From Narthecium ossifragum (taxonomy: Eukaryota; Streptophyta; Magnoliopsida; Dioscoreales; Nartheciaceae): a stretch of DNA of 64,000 bases. The notes under the pieces were generated by a model, which saw only the letters and a list, made by a program, of their open reading frames with translations, made no database searches and was not told the DNA's origin. Of the stretch, positions 11,026 through 23,661 are shown piece by piece. The stretch's first letter is position 1, and every line of letters starts with the position of its first letter. The stretch is from NCBI GenBank assembly GCA_963920575.1, contig OY986963.1, positions 3,262,896 to 3,326,895 on the forward strand, written 5' to 3'. Both the position numbers and the translations under genes were made by a program.

Positions 11026-14000
11026 TTAGCCATCTGAACTATCATCACTAGAGTCTGGCAGCGCAGACACCACTGCTGCACAACAGAAAGAGTCGCGATC
11101 CTTCAAGAGTAGACAGCTTCCATCTGAGTTCCATTTTAGGTCATTGATGGAGAAATTTGGAAGGGGGATATTGACACAGCATGATCCAGAGGGGCTCCAC
11201 ATATACAAATGCGAGCTCCCGGTGCACAAAACCAGGCGGGGGCCAGTTGGGTCCCAGGCCGCCGCACGAATTGGTTCTTTCTGCACCAGAACTGCTGCAA
11301 GCTCAAGATGAAGAATATCCCAAATCCAAACAACAGTCGGCATGTTATCGTTACGGCTGACGAGATACTGGCTGTCGTTGCTCCATGACAATAGACCTGA
11401 AACAATGGACCAGGTTATTCTGGTGGAATTCAATTTTCAGCCACTGATTCTATAAGAAAAATACTTTTAGTACAAGACCACAGTCCCAAACTGCCTTCCA
11501 GGGAAGAAAAACTGCAGGCCACCCATATTTTCGTTAGGAAAACATAACGGATGTAGCGATCGTGGGACTCTTCTTTAATCTCCTACAATCACCAGCTTTC
11601 ATTCCATTTACAACATTGCGCATGCAGTTTCTTATATAGTTAATAGAAAATCCTATCCAACACATGTACTGTAATCAAGGCCATATCATGGTTTTAAACT
11701 CAAGAAACCAACCTGCTGCTAGATTTCAAGAGTGGAATACCATAAAATGCATGGAATCAGCTTTTATGATGCAATCAGTGGGCTTGGGAGTAGGATTCCT
11801 AGATCTTTAGGAATACCACACTTCATTGCATACATTTACAACTTATTCGAGTGAACAAACTTCACCAGACAAAGAAAGAAGGAAAGGCAAAGCTGGCTTG
11901 AAGAAACAGAAAATTTGGCACACCTCGTATCATTGAGAACACATCATCGACTGACCACAATTTGTTTTAATAGAAAGTACTACATTCCTGCCTCAGAAAT
12001 ACGGAAAGGAATATCAAAAGTAGGAAAGGATAACCATTGAGATAGAGACGAGAACTAACCAACTCCTTGCTTTGGGTTAGGCTTGTCAATGGCTGGCTTC
12101 TGTGATGGCAAGCTCATTGGAAAATCCATTACTTTGTATTTTACCCTGGAAACCCCATCCCTTGCATTTTCTGAAGAAATCCAACAAAAGCGGAAAGGCA
12201 TTATAAAGGACATGAGCTTGAAGCTATGATACAACTAAAGCATTACAGCTATCAAAGTGATATAAAAAGAAATGCCACAACCTCAATTGCAAACTTGAAG
12301 TTGCAATATCAATAAATTTAAACTAATATGGCAATTTCCTCTTATCAATGATCTTTAAAGACCCGCATGCTATGAACAGCAGTATACTACAATTGTCATG
12401 TTTATAGATAAAGCTCTGCGGAAAATCATGAGAGCCTCTTTTTAAATGATTAAGAAATCCACTGTCACTGAAAATAACCTCCTTATCTCTCTCTTCTTGT
12501 TCTTGTCCAATTCCTTACTGTGCGGTTCCAGCTTTGCTGTTCAAGCAGCAGAGACATCACTCCTCATAGGGGAGTGCTCGGTTCGATTTTAGTAGGAAGG
12601 AAGTGAAGAATTGGATGTGCTAACAGTGAATAATACATACAGTACTGCATATAATCTTTACATAAGGATAAGTGACGTACATTACACCTACATCCTAGCT
12701 CCTTACCAGGGCAGCTGCCTTGTAAATCTTGACGATAGTCGTCGGTTAAACGTAACTCCGACATATCAATCTGCAATGGCTCATCTACTTCCTACAAAAT
12801 GTTCATAAAACAAATAGGAAGGAAATTGATAGAACCATGAAACTTCAATAGAAACTTAGCATAAAACGTCAAAAAGTTACCTTGAAAATGGCAGCAGCGC
12901 AAGGACTGCGAATGGTTGATGCATGCATGAATTCAGCAAAGATTTTCCATCTGAGGTGGTTCAGAGTCCGTAACATTTGATCATAACTACCCACTGCCAG
13001 AAATTGGCCACAGGGTGACCAGGCAACAGTTTTGACACCTAATCCGCTTTCATATGCTTGATACTTAAAAAGACATCTCCCATCTGGAGAATAAATCAGA
13101 ACCTGTATTGTATGAAAAATATGCTCCCAAAACTTATGTCACGTATAAAATAGATTCAAAAGGACCTCTTGTGTCTTCTAATAACAGCATATTGAAGGAG
13201 AGTATATGTTAAAGAAAATACAATATATCCTCCTGTCATAGTCAAAAGAACATGGAGCACATGTTACGAAATAGAGGCATTTCAACAGTGGCAAAGGCAT
13301 TTCAGACCATCAAGTCAAAAAAGCAATTCATATATCATTAAATAACTACGCAAGAGAACTGCATGCCAACGCAACGCAGATGGAAGAGTTGCATGATTCA
13401 TAGCATAAAGAATAAGTCTTTCGAAAGATCTGAATGGATGTTAGACCGTGATACCTTATATTCAAGAAGCGAGTCCCAAATCACAATGGCACTATCATCA
13501 GGCGACCACTCAATACCTGCCAAATCTACTGTGTCAACAGCAAAAGTGCCCATGATCTCCCATGTATGACAAGACAGCAGATTTATGTAGTCCTTGCAAT
13601 CACGCCTTGTGCAAACTGCAGCAAACTTTCCATCTTGAGTAAAAGAAACACCCTTTGACGTATGTTTTGGCCACTGTACATGAACACATGCTGTGTTCAC
13701 CAGCGACCAAACAGTCAGCCGCAGCTGAAATTCCGATGTGGTCAGTATGTGACGGCTATCAGGGCTCCACCTTGCATAAGCAATGCCTGCTGAACCTTCA
13801 TCTATTTTACAAGTCCATTCAGGCTGGGTTAAAGACCATGCTTGTACCATCGGTCTCTTGTACAGACCACAAAGAATGTAACCTGAATCCAGGGCCCATT
13901 CGATATAACTTATCTTGTCAACACATGTATATAGCTGTACGACCTGCATAAAGGTGCAAAAGAAAGATGATGCATATGAACCACAGAATAAGTGACAAAT

Positions 14001-14797
14001 TATGTCACATAAACGGAAGTAGTAGGGCATCTTTCATCTACAACATTGAATACCCTATGAACATTACCGGCTGGCGGACTCATTGGGTTGAAGAGCTGAC
14101 AATGCTTTGCTTTGATGTTCTTATTTGGGTCATTCACCGTGAAATGCGGTGAATTTCTCTGATAGAGCAATGAGATTCATTGTTGTGTACAAAGGAAAGG
14201 CATTCCAACATCTGATTAATAATAGCAAGCACACAGGAAAACGCGTTGACCACAGGCATTCTACAACTAAGACTCGAAGGGCATGTAAGCTAATTCCAAC
14301 CATAGATCCTAATATGGAGAAGTAAGCTAATGCAAATTTCACAATTTAGCCACTTTGTTTCACGAGAAAACTGGTCACTGCCGCACACAGCAGTTTATCC
14401 TGTCTTAAAAAAACTCAAGAGGAAACTTTCTAACAGCTTCAGCAAACCAGCATTTTTTATCTTCTGAGACGACAATTAGAGAGCTGCTTGTTTGCTAATA
14501 GAACACTAGTTTTATCTCACTTGGAATAGCAAAAGGCACAACAAAATAAACTTGCGTCTAAACCTAATCCGCCAAGGCTATTCCCTCCGCTGAGAACAGC
14601 AGCTCCAGTTACAGGGATCCAGCTCGATCGGATCGAAATGCGATTCGATGAGAAGATATGAGGTAGAAATCGTTATGTACCTTGAGGGAATGGAGGTCGC
14701 GGATGACAAGACGGTAGTCTACGGCCACGGCAATGAAGCGGGAATTCGGCGAGAAGCAACACGGCCCCGTCTGCTTGTACGCCTCCGTGAACTCCAT
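11026..14797 (-). CDS. WRAP73: WRAP73-like WD40 repeat protein (6 exons)
   Basis: WD-repeat protein of the WRAP73 (WDR8) family. In animals and fungi this family acts at centrosomes or spindle poles with SSX2IP/Msd1-type partners; the plant role is less defined. Minus-strand exons in coding order: 14797-14681, 13943-13455, 13102-12881, 12791-12707, 12170-12060, 11396-11026. All junctions are GT-AG with matching phases, giving 464 residues, close to animal WRAP73. Exon 1 starts MEFTEAYKQTGPCCFSPN. Exon 2 carries KISYIEWALDS, ARWSPDSRHILTTS and IEWSPDDSAIVIWD. Exon 3 carries YSPDGRCLFKYQAYESGLGV and AWSPCGQFLAVGSYDQ. The last exon has LLSWSNDSQYLVSRND, AAWDPTGPRLVLCTG and a serine/aspartate-rich end. 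The start is the only ATG of exon 1. The reading appears intact. Its promoter must lie upstream of 14797 on the minus strand. Confidence 0.93.
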
Positions 14798-16102
14798 GGC
14801 AACCCGACGCTACAAGCAGCTTGAAATCACAACGGATCTGAGCAGACCTAGCTATCCAGTATCTACCCATCGGACCTCATAGAAGGAGACACATGCATTA
14901 CGCCATTGGAGACGGAGGTGGACATCCTTTAATTAGGGGAGAAACCCTAGGAGAGAGGAGCCGGGATCGGGACGGGAACGGAAGCGAGTTGGGATCGGGA
15001 ATCCAAGACCAGGTAAGCGAGCCGGCCCATCTGTATGCCCATGTACAGAAACTGGCCCACAGGCCTAGGCCCATCCAATCGATTCGTTTTGGTAGTCAAG
15101 CCTGGGCCTACGTTTGGTTCGTCTCCAATACAGGATTAGAAACAGGTATAAATTCGTTTTTTTTTTCTTGGATTGGGCTATCATTCTGAGAAGATTCATG
15201 CATGTAAAAAGACCTCACGGCCATCTCCAGTCTCCATCGACCTCTCCGCGTGACGCACCTTAATCATTAATTCCAGTCTTCATGTATATGTGCATATATA
15301 AAATTATCCCAAGCTTAATCTAATTATATTTGTTTATGTGCTTTATTGTTCTGCCGTCATTAAAACTACATGTTTGATTTTAGATCAGTGACGAAGCGTC
15401 TACAACATACACCTTGTGTGATCGTTGGGTTGTCGTCTATTTTGTTGCTTTTTTTTGCAAATTTTTATCTTAATTATAGGTATACGTATCCCGGCTCTAA
15501 ATAATTAAAAATTTATTGAGCTGGATTGAACCTCAGAATCGAATTGGATTGAAATGCCTCAAGAAAATAAGCGACCTCGTCGCTTATTCTCTAGTTAATG
15601 AAACATATTGAGCTGAAAATAAGCGAGAACATTTACATGACCAAAGTTTAAAAGAGTAGAAGATATCGTTAAAACTCTCGTTCAAATGAGTGGAAGTCAT
15701 GGGTAATCCTATTCATAAATCATTAGAGTTTTCTAATAAAATCATGTGTTCCAAAAAAGACCAGAGAAGCGAGCCGGCCCAGGCCTCAGATGTATTCTGA
15801 TATAGCCAATTAGAGTAGAGTTATTGGGTTTAGTTCTTGGGCCGAGCCAACCGGTGATTTCTAGCCTCCTTACGTATTCACCTTACGGGCTTAATAAGCC
15901 CATCAATTTTATTTGGTAGAGGAATATGGCCCACGGGCAATGACAGAGAGAGAGAGAGAGAGCCTACATCGAACAAAGCCAATTGATCTTTCTATTTATC
16001 AATCTTTGAATGCGGTGTTGTGCCGGCCGCGTGGAAATAAAATTGTTATTGTGGTGCTTGTTGGTTGGCCACTCATAATTTTGGCGAGGTTAATCTAGAA
16101 TG

Positions 16103-16159
<57 letters not shown>

Positions 16160-16290
16160 ATGGCGTTGCTGATAGCCTAGCCAAACCAATTCTGGGAGAA
16201 ACAATGAAGATGGAGTTGTTTGGTCGAAGGTCGTACTCTGGAGTGTTTAGAATTTCTTGTTCTTTAGGTATGTAATGATAGTTGGGAATT
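14798..16290. other. Intergenic upstream of the WRAP73-like gene
   Basis: No gene recognised. It would contain the minus-strand promoter of the WRAP73-like gene. A perfect 10-bp stem with a 3-base loop (AATAAGCGAC / GTCGCTTATT) lies at 15566-15588. A GA microsatellite is at about 15945-15962, and a compound (TA)n(GA)n microsatellite at about 16100-16158. Confidence 0.6.
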
Positions 16291-16293
16291 TAA

Positions 16294-17117
16294 GGGCCTG
16301 TTTGGTTCGTGCAGTTTTCGTTTTTATTTTCATGAAAACATGAAACAAAGTTGAAAATGTGTTTGGTTGCTAGTTTTAGAAAACGTTTTTTCAGAAAATA
16401 AAAATGGTATTTTCCGGAAAACATGAAAACGGTATTTTATCATTTTCAGAAAACGAAAACAAGTTTACTTGTCTCTCTCGATCAAACACTCCTCTCCCGA
16501 TCTCGACTCTCGCGTGAGGATCTCCTCCCTCGCAGCCACCAGCCCAAGCTCCTCCCTTAACCCGACGAGCCCCGTCCAAGAACCCCCATCCCTCCTACTC
16601 TCTCCTCTAGCTTCAACGACGAAGCTGTTGGTCCAATGTCACCAACCTTGGATCCAATCACCTCAAATGCCGGAAGCCAAGCTTCAACCCATCTGCAATC
16701 AATCCGTGCTTATTGCCGACTTCGTCCATCCTCATCGGCTTCGGAGGCGACCTCCTCCATTGGAACCCATCTTGAGCGCGTCCCCTCTCGTTGTCGGAGT
16801 CGCCACAACCCAAAACCCACCTCAACCTCTGGATCCGGTCCCCCACCGACCTTCGACCCTTCCTAGCACCTTTCTCGATGAGATCCAGCTGTCATGGCCT
16901 CCTAGCACTCACGGCTCATCGTCCCCAACGACGAGCAGACTTTGAGCCATCTGAGTCGCGTACAAGCCGAACTCGAGCAGCCTCTTTATATTTGCTTGGA
17001 GCCGGACATTGAACCAAACATGTTCTCATGTTTTCCTTTTCAGAAAATGAAAGCAAAGAATAGAAATTGAAAACAAAAAATGAAAAAATGGAAACATTTT
17101 CCAAACCAAACGACCCC
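16294..17117. mobile_element. PIF/Harbinger-like non-autonomous element
   Basis: The ends read GGGCCTGTTTGGTT on the left and, as reverse complement, GGGGTCGTTTGGTT on the right. They are flanked by TAA at 16291-16293 and 17118-17120, the 3-bp target duplication of PIF/Harbinger elements. The subterminal sequence is AT-rich (GAAAACATGAAAAC). The middle (about 16480-16990) is markedly GC-richer and lacks stops in one frame (16469-16945), so it may be captured genic sequence. No transposase is present. Confidence 0.75.
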
Positions 17118-17322
17118 TAAGGGATCCTGGCAACACCGAGCCGGGAATTTTTTTTGTGTGTCTTTGTTCTCTCTCTCTCTCTCTGTAGTGGTGGTGGTGG
17201 TGGTGTGGGGGGGGGGTGTTATTAAGTGTAATTTTTTTACGAGTGACATAGAATTTGTCAAGAATCTTAAATGAAAAAATACATTGAAATAATTACAAGA
17301 TTATATATGCGTGTAAATATAA
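17118..17322. repeat. Low-complexity stretch
   Basis: A (CT)n run at about 17170-17186 is followed by (GGT)n and a G-run at about 17190-17217. No gene seen. Confidence 0.8.
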
Positions 17323-18076
17323 TTAGATGATCTCACATATTTGCCTTCGAGCATCCGAATGCCAGTAATATGCTATATATTGTAGAATCAACGTCAACTT
17401 TAAAAACATGTAAACCAATGAATATAGTATATCTCTTCCAGTCTCAACCATTTGTTTTGCAAGCTGAATTATGCCATTCAATTCTATAAACTTGTCACTA
17501 GAACGCACATCTATAATATGAGTCTCGAGTTAATTTGCGAGAGCCATAAGATCCACTTCTGAAAACTCAACCGGATAGAATCTTGTAAGACGAATCAATT
17601 TCGATTTGTCAAAAGATGAAAATGTATTTTTTGGATTTAGAGATGCCAATTTGTAAAACCTTCAATAATAAAGGAGTCACCACCGCCTTGCTCTCCAAAA
17701 TCTGACTTAAAAAGATAACAATACAGACAAAATGCAGCATCTTTTGCAACACTATATTCCAATCAAGCTTCAAACTCATTAAACCGACAAGAGGTGAACC
17801 TTTGAGTTGCATTTCCTATATTTTTCTGAGGAAAAATATGTTGACGAGGTTGCAATGTCCTTTTTGTAGATATGCTCTACGAATAGAATCACGGTCCCTA
17901 ATAGGAAATCTGAAATTTTAGGTCGCAAACCAGGATCTGCTGGAAGATTTTCTAAATTAATCTTTGATGTAAGAATCATGGATTCTTTTGGCATTAGGTT
18001 CTGCTTCATTATGATCAACGTCTTCTACAATAGGAGGTGATGGATTTGACTTTCTCTTAATAACAAATTTATCCAT
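17323..18076 (-). pseudogene. Decayed hAT transposase (TTF-type zinc finger)
   Basis: Minus-strand sequence beginning at the ATG at 18076 reads MDKFVIKRKSNPSPP. Further on come DPGLRPKI and RDSIRRAYLQKGHC, then a shifted frame with EYSVAKDAAFCLYCYLFKSDFG, the TTF-type zinc finger of plant hAT transposases. Near 17500-17330 a C-terminal piece reads DKFIELNGIIQLAKQMVETG. The body between the zinc finger and the C-terminus is missing, and several frameshifts and stops are present. It is an internally deleted remnant. The A/T-rich sequence 5' of its ATG (18077-18240) is also found upstream of the TPS genes. Confidence 0.8.
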
Positions 18077-18242
18077 GATTGAACCTAATAAATATGATAA
18101 AATATTGAATAAAAAGAATATATCGAATAATTGAAAGACATCTTAATTAATATGGACCTAGACATTGTAGAGTCTAGCAAGCATAGAATTTTTTTTTCCT
18201 TACAATACAAAACAAGAATAGAAAACCAAAGCGTGAAAAAAG

Positions 18243-19506
18243 TATGATCACGACGTACCATCGTCACCGGAGCCATCGGACGGTCGGCGAAGGAGGACAC
18301 ACGGCGAGAGACGAGAGTAGGATCAGAGAAGGGGAGAGTTGAGAGAGGCGAATCTTTATTTTTATTTAGGAATAGACGAATAGTTATACGTGGTACACCT
18401 CCTTGCCCTAGGATATGTATTATTTAATTATGTATAATGGTATTAGACTATTAGCTACACTAGGTTTAGTCACATAATGGGTTAGATTTAATTGGATCCG
18501 ACCCTTTTAATAATCAATCATCAAGTATCGTAACACTTAAATGGGTTTCTTAGCCTTCGGGCTCAATTTAAAAAAAAAAAAAAAAAGTATCGTAACATCC
18601 TTAGCGATTTTCCAGAAAATCATAGGGGCATGATGTGGTCTCGCCACTGCCTGACAATAACGGAGATACACACCGCAAGAAAGAGAATATATACTATGAG
18701 AAAAAGGATACGAGGGTTTAAAGTAGTTTATTAAAAAGGATGAACGTTCATTTGGACTTTTAAGAAAATCTCTCGCATGCATCTTGAAGTCTCTGCAGAT
18801 GGTTGCTATGGCTGATGTTGTTGCTAGGGGTGTGAAGGATTCAGATGGGAGCTAAGGAGGGGAGTTTATCTCCCCATTGCTTTAGTTGTTAATTCGTGAG
18901 GTGTAAGGCTAGTCGTTGGAAGCAGGGAAAAAAAAAGGGAAAATTGCCCTTTAGTCACTTTGGAAGAAGTTGTTTGCTATTTAGTCTCCTTAAAAGATTT
19001 TAAGCCATTTAGTCCCTTTTTGGACAGCTGTTCTTTTTTTATCTCTAAAATACGCTTTATATATTTTTTTAAATGGGAGATGAATGGATAGTTTTAGAAT
19101 TAGGTGGTTGACATTAATTGGAGTGGTTGGGAATATATACACCTATTCCTAATACAGAAAAGGCATGCATGCATCAACTTATAGCTGGATGCATGCATTA
19201 ATGGGGGCATTAATAGTAAAAAAGAAAATACTGAAAAATAGAGGGAAAATATCAGAAAATAGGAAAATTGCCGAAAAAATGAGAAAAAATGGTAGAAAAG
19301 TATAAAAAAATACCGGAAAATATAAAAAAAATTGGATTTTTTTTGGGAGCAACCATTAACGGTAAAAAGGAAATTACTAAAAAGTAGAAAAAATTAATGG
19401 GGAATAGGAAAATATGCGGAAAAATAGGGAAAATAGCAGAAAAGTAGGAAAAATTAATGGAATATATAAATTTTTACGGAATGTTTATTTAAAAGTAATT
19501 ACTAAA
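18243..19506. repeat. 1264-bp tandem duplication, unit 1
   Basis: The unit is repeated head to tail at 19507-20770 with no difference that I could find by eye. Its first ~540 bp are related to sequence upstream of TPS2 (about 37630-38900) and TPS3 (about 46850-47450). From about 18934 on it resembles the TTTAGTC-rich terminus of the MULE-like element at 52118. Perfect identity implies very recent duplication or a misassembly. Confidence 0.92.
18536..18584 (+). mobile_element. Minimal (~49 bp) retroposed LINE tail with 13-bp target duplication
   Basis: A few dozen bases ending GGCTCAATTT plus an A-run are flanked by AAGTATCGTAACA at 18523-18535 and 18585-18597. The related sequence near 47220-47245 lacks the insert (empty site). 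This is target-primed reverse transcription that stopped almost at once. A copy also appears 1264 bp downstream in tandem unit 2. Confidence 0.85.
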
Positions 19507-20770
19507 TATGATCACGACGTACCATCGTCACCGGAGCCATCGGACGGTCGGCGAAGGAGGACACACGGCGAGAGACGAGAGTAGGATCAGAGAAGGGGAG
19601 AGTTGAGAGAGGCGAATCTTTATTTTTATTTAGGAATAGACGAATAGTTATACGTGGTACACCTCCTTGCCCTAGGATATGTATTATTTAATTATGTATA
19701 ATGGTATTAGACTATTAGCTACACTAGGTTTAGTCACATAATGGGTTAGATTTAATTGGATCCGACCCTTTTAATAATCAATCATCAAGTATCGTAACAC
19801 TTAAATGGGTTTCTTAGCCTTCGGGCTCAATTTAAAAAAAAAAAAAAAAAGTATCGTAACATCCTTAGCGATTTTCCAGAAAATCATAGGGGCATGATGT
19901 GGTCTCGCCACTGCCTGACAATAACGGAGATACACACCGCAAGAAAGAGAATATATACTATGAGAAAAAGGATACGAGGGTTTAAAGTAGTTTATTAAAA
20001 AGGATGAACGTTCATTTGGACTTTTAAGAAAATCTCTCGCATGCATCTTGAAGTCTCTGCAGATGGTTGCTATGGCTGATGTTGTTGCTAGGGGTGTGAA
20101 GGATTCAGATGGGAGCTAAGGAGGGGAGTTTATCTCCCCATTGCTTTAGTTGTTAATTCGTGAGGTGTAAGGCTAGTCGTTGGAAGCAGGGAAAAAAAAA
20201 GGGAAAATTGCCCTTTAGTCACTTTGGAAGAAGTTGTTTGCTATTTAGTCTCCTTAAAAGATTTTAAGCCATTTAGTCCCTTTTTGGACAGCTGTTCTTT
20301 TTTTATCTCTAAAATACGCTTTATATATTTTTTTAAATGGGAGATGAATGGATAGTTTTAGAATTAGGTGGTTGACATTAATTGGAGTGGTTGGGAATAT
20401 ATACACCTATTCCTAATACAGAAAAGGCATGCATGCATCAACTTATAGCTGGATGCATGCATTAATGGGGGCATTAATAGTAAAAAAGAAAATACTGAAA
20501 AATAGAGGGAAAATATCAGAAAATAGGAAAATTGCCGAAAAAATGAGAAAAAATGGTAGAAAAGTATAAAAAAATACCGGAAAATATAAAAAAAATTGGA
20601 TTTTTTTTGGGAGCAACCATTAACGGTAAAAAGGAAATTACTAAAAAGTAGAAAAAATTAATGGGGAATAGGAAAATATGCGGAAAAATAGGGAAAATAG
20701 CAGAAAAGTAGGAAAAATTAATGGAATATATAAATTTTTACGGAATGTTTATTTAAAAGTAATTACTAAA
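19507..20770. repeat. 1264-bp tandem duplication, unit 2
   Basis: Second copy. After it the sequence runs straight into the GTAACTAC array, whereas unit 1 stops just as the array would begin. Unit 2 is therefore continuous with the flanking element, and unit 1 looks like the inserted extra copy. Confidence 0.92.
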
Positions 20771-21597
20771 TATTGGAAAGTGATTACCAAATATTGGAAA
20801 GTGACTACAATATAATGAAAGTAACTACCAAATATTCGGAAGTAACTATCAAATATGGGAAGTAACTACCAAACTGGAGAAAATTATAAAGTAACTACGA
20901 AATATTGAGAAAGTAACTACCAAATTGGGAAAGTAACTACCAAATATTTGGAAAGTAACTACGAGCATTGAAAAGTAACTACAAATAGTTTCAAGCATTT
21001 TTCTATTACAATTTGTGGGAAGTAACTACCAGTTTAATTGGGGAGTAACTATCAATTTATATGGAAGTAACTTCCAGTTAACTGTGAAGTAATTACCAGT
21101 TTAATTGGCAAGTAAATACCAGTTTAAATGGGAAGTAACTACCAGTTGAAGTGTGAAGTAATTACAGTTTTTTTGTAAAGTAATTACTGCTTAAACTGAA
21201 AAGTAACTACAATTTATGGGAAGTAACTACAAATATTGGTAGTTACTTCTCAGTTTTCCTACCTTTTTTCTGGGATAGTAACTACAAATTATGCAAAAGT
21301 AACTACAATTATAAGAAGTAACTACAAATATTGGTAGTTACTTTCCAGTTTTCCTACCTTTTTTCTGGAATAGTAACAACAAATTATGGAAGCGTAACTA
21401 CAATTATGGGAACGTAACTACAATTATGGGAAGTAACTACAAATATTGGTAGTTACTTCCAAAAATATTGTAAAGTAATTCTAATATTTAATAAATAGAC
21501 ATTTTATAAATAGTTTGAAGTATTTTTCTATTACAATTTTTGGAAAATAACTACATATATTGCTAGTTATTTCCAATTTTCCTACCATTTTTCTACC
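20745..21597. repeat. GTAACTAC degenerate tandem array (locus 1)
   Basis: Dozens of GTAACTAC or AAGTAACTACCA motifs occur at irregular 15-30 bp spacing. Several are in inverse orientation (GGTAGTTACTT near 21238, 21330 and 21450), making local hairpins. The array is cut by the N gap at 21598. The same motif array lies within the MULE-like element at 52118-54912, so it is probably an internal part of that transposon family. Confidence 0.9.
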
Positions 21598-21797
21598 NNN
21601 NNNNNNNNNNNNNNNNNNNNNNNNNNNNNNNNNNNNNNNNNNNNNNNNNNNNNNNNNNNNNNNNNNNNNNNNNNNNNNNNNNNNNNNNNNNNNNNNNNNN
21701 NNNNNNNNNNNNNNNNNNNNNNNNNNNNNNNNNNNNNNNNNNNNNNNNNNNNNNNNNNNNNNNNNNNNNNNNNNNNNNNNNNNNNNNNNNNNNNNNN
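21598..21797. other. Assembly gap (200 N)
   Basis: Exactly 200 N, true size unknown. It falls at the end of the GTAACTAC array, as expected where repeats defeat assembly. Confidence 0.99.
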
Positions 21798-22210
21798 CTG
21801 TGTTCTATGAATATATATCTGTGCTTTATAAATATGTCTATTATACATTATATATATATATTATATTATATATATAATAGATACATATAATAACATACAC
21901 ACCATATACATAAACATATATACATACAATAACACACATAAGAAATTTATTAATTATATATTCATAACATACATATGATATATATATATATAATATATAT
22001 TTTTATTATATATTATATGTATGTTATTAGTATGTATATTTATTTTATATACATAATATGTATACATATTTTTTTTTGGCACAGTTAAGCCGCAGCTAAG
22101 ACGGCAACACATATATAATCTATTATATAAATACATATATATATATATATATATATATAAAAAGACAGAAGAGATTTAAAGTGGATGGTGGGATCCATGT
22201 GTCCCCACCT
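21798..22210. other. AT-rich sequence with TA microsatellites
   Basis: Almost entirely A/T with long TA runs (about 21850-21880 and 22128-22160). No gene seen. It may be an expanded microsatellite rather than ordinary intergenic DNA. Confidence 0.7.
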
Positions 22211-22860
22211 CATTGGGCAAATCCCAAAGGCAGGGTCTGCCATAGGCAGACGAATGGCAGACCCCCCGGATCCGATATGTCAAGTAGGGCTAGTTGGCAT
22301 TAAATGCAAGGGTTGCATTTAATGTTAGAGATGTCAAGGCTTTAATGCTTGAATTGATGGGTGGGCATTAAATGCCAAGAGCTTGCACGATCAGGCTTGG
22401 CTGGCGTGATCTTCCCTTGAAGAGGATCAACGGTGGACGTCGTTCTTATAGGAAGAGGGATACGCATGATCTACTCAAATATCGGACGGCTGAAAACTTA
22501 TGAAGTTGTATTGATCCAATGGTAGATGTAAATCCCTAATGGGTTGAGACTATTTAAAGGCTTGTAACCTAGGGTTTCTATAGGGTTGCTTGACAGAGAG
22601 GGGTGTGTACGGCGGCTGAGAGAAGCCACAGACAGAGAGAGTTCTCTGTAGAGAGGGAGAGAGAAGAGTGGATCTATTGTGAGAGTTGAGAGATTGAGTG
22701 CTTGTAAATCTCCCACATATAGTGAATCCTTTCTTTCTCGTGATTTTTCCTTTGCGGTGATTTGCCGAAAGGTTTTCCACGTTAAATCTGGTGTCTCTTC
22801 TCCTAGTTCAATTTTGGTGCTCTCCCATCGTGGTGTGTATCCCCGCCGGATTTCCTAACA
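22211..22860 (+). mobile_element. Copia-type solo LTR, related to the TPS-cluster LTR family
   Basis: The right part reads GATTTTTCCTTTGCGGTGAT, then GGTTTTCCACGTTAAATC, and ends CCCCGCCGGATTTCCTAACA. This matches the 3' end of the LTRs at 30248-32518 and 35095-37410 in layout. The left end (TTGGGCAAATCCC near 22214) resembles their TTGGGAAATCCC start. No internal region or clear target duplication is present. It belongs to a related subfamily, without the GGATCGATCC motifs. Confidence 0.65.
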
Positions 22861-23534
22861 AAAGTTTGGTTTTCAAAATCCATTCATAGCCAAGATTTTC
22901 GGATTTAAGAACCCAAGCCTATACTCTACGAAGATAACAAGCTTGTAACACAAAAAATCGGCTTTTTAAAATCAAACCCTTAGCATATCCTTTCGGTTTT
23001 TAAAATCCATTTATTATCTAATATTCTAGATATATAAAATCGAACTATATAAAATGACTTTGAAAATTATATGATCAGTCACGCTATTTTTCATACATGA
23101 TTTCATAAATTACAATATCGAAATTTGAATGCATAACAATATTTCAATACACTGGGCCACCAAATCATTCAATATTTCATAAGTTTGGTTTTTTAATCCG
23201 AATATGAATTACAAGTTCGATTTTTTGAAGATTTTTTGAAGCCGAATATAAAACACATGTTCGGTTTTTTAAAACCAAATATAAAACAAAATGTCGATTT
23301 TTTAGAATCGATCTATATATAATGTATTTAGTTTATAAAAACTGAACTATACTGACGGGAATACAAACAAGGGTATTTTAGACATTCATAAGAAAGGTAT
23401 TTTTAATATTATTATAAAAAAATGACACGGTGTAATTAACAATTGACGCGGGCGTAGATAGAACGACCTTCGGCTTCTCTCCCACAGCAGGCCAGCCAAG
23501 ACTGATCAGCTAGCTGGCCGCCAGGGATGATTAC
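22861..23534. other. Intergenic, AT-rich with recurrent CGGTTTTTTAAAA motifs
   Basis: No gene. Short phrases of the type TCGGTTTTTAAAATCCA recur in both orientations, suggesting an unrecognised AT-rich element. From about 23535 the sequence becomes homologous to the promoters of TPS2 and TPS3. Confidence 0.5.
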
Positions 23535-23572
23535 TCCAAGTTGGACACGTTACTTAATTCCGTGCAAGACCA

Positions 23573-23650
23573 ACCAGCAGCGACTAATTAGTCAAAGAAA
23601 CGAAATAGCAACTTCCGAGCAAGACTTTTAGATAACAGCAGCGACTAATC
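23573..23650 (+). promoter_or_regulatory. TPS1 promoter repeat units (two copies)
   Basis: Two copies of a ~62-bp unit with CAGCAGCGACTAATT and a CCGAGCAAGACTTTT core lie upstream of TPS1. TPS2, TPS3 and the inverted fragment each have about three. Whether they bind a regulator is unknown. Confidence 0.6.
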
Positions 23651-23661
23651 AACCCACCGCC

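Noticed and set aside
20745..21597. Possible CRISPR-like array of GTAACTAC repeats
   Set aside because: Units are too short, degenerate and irregularly spaced, with no cas genes, and the genome is a plant nuclear genome.
21560..21877. ORFs spanning the second N gap
   Set aside because: Open only because N was translated; the flanks are AT-rich repeat.
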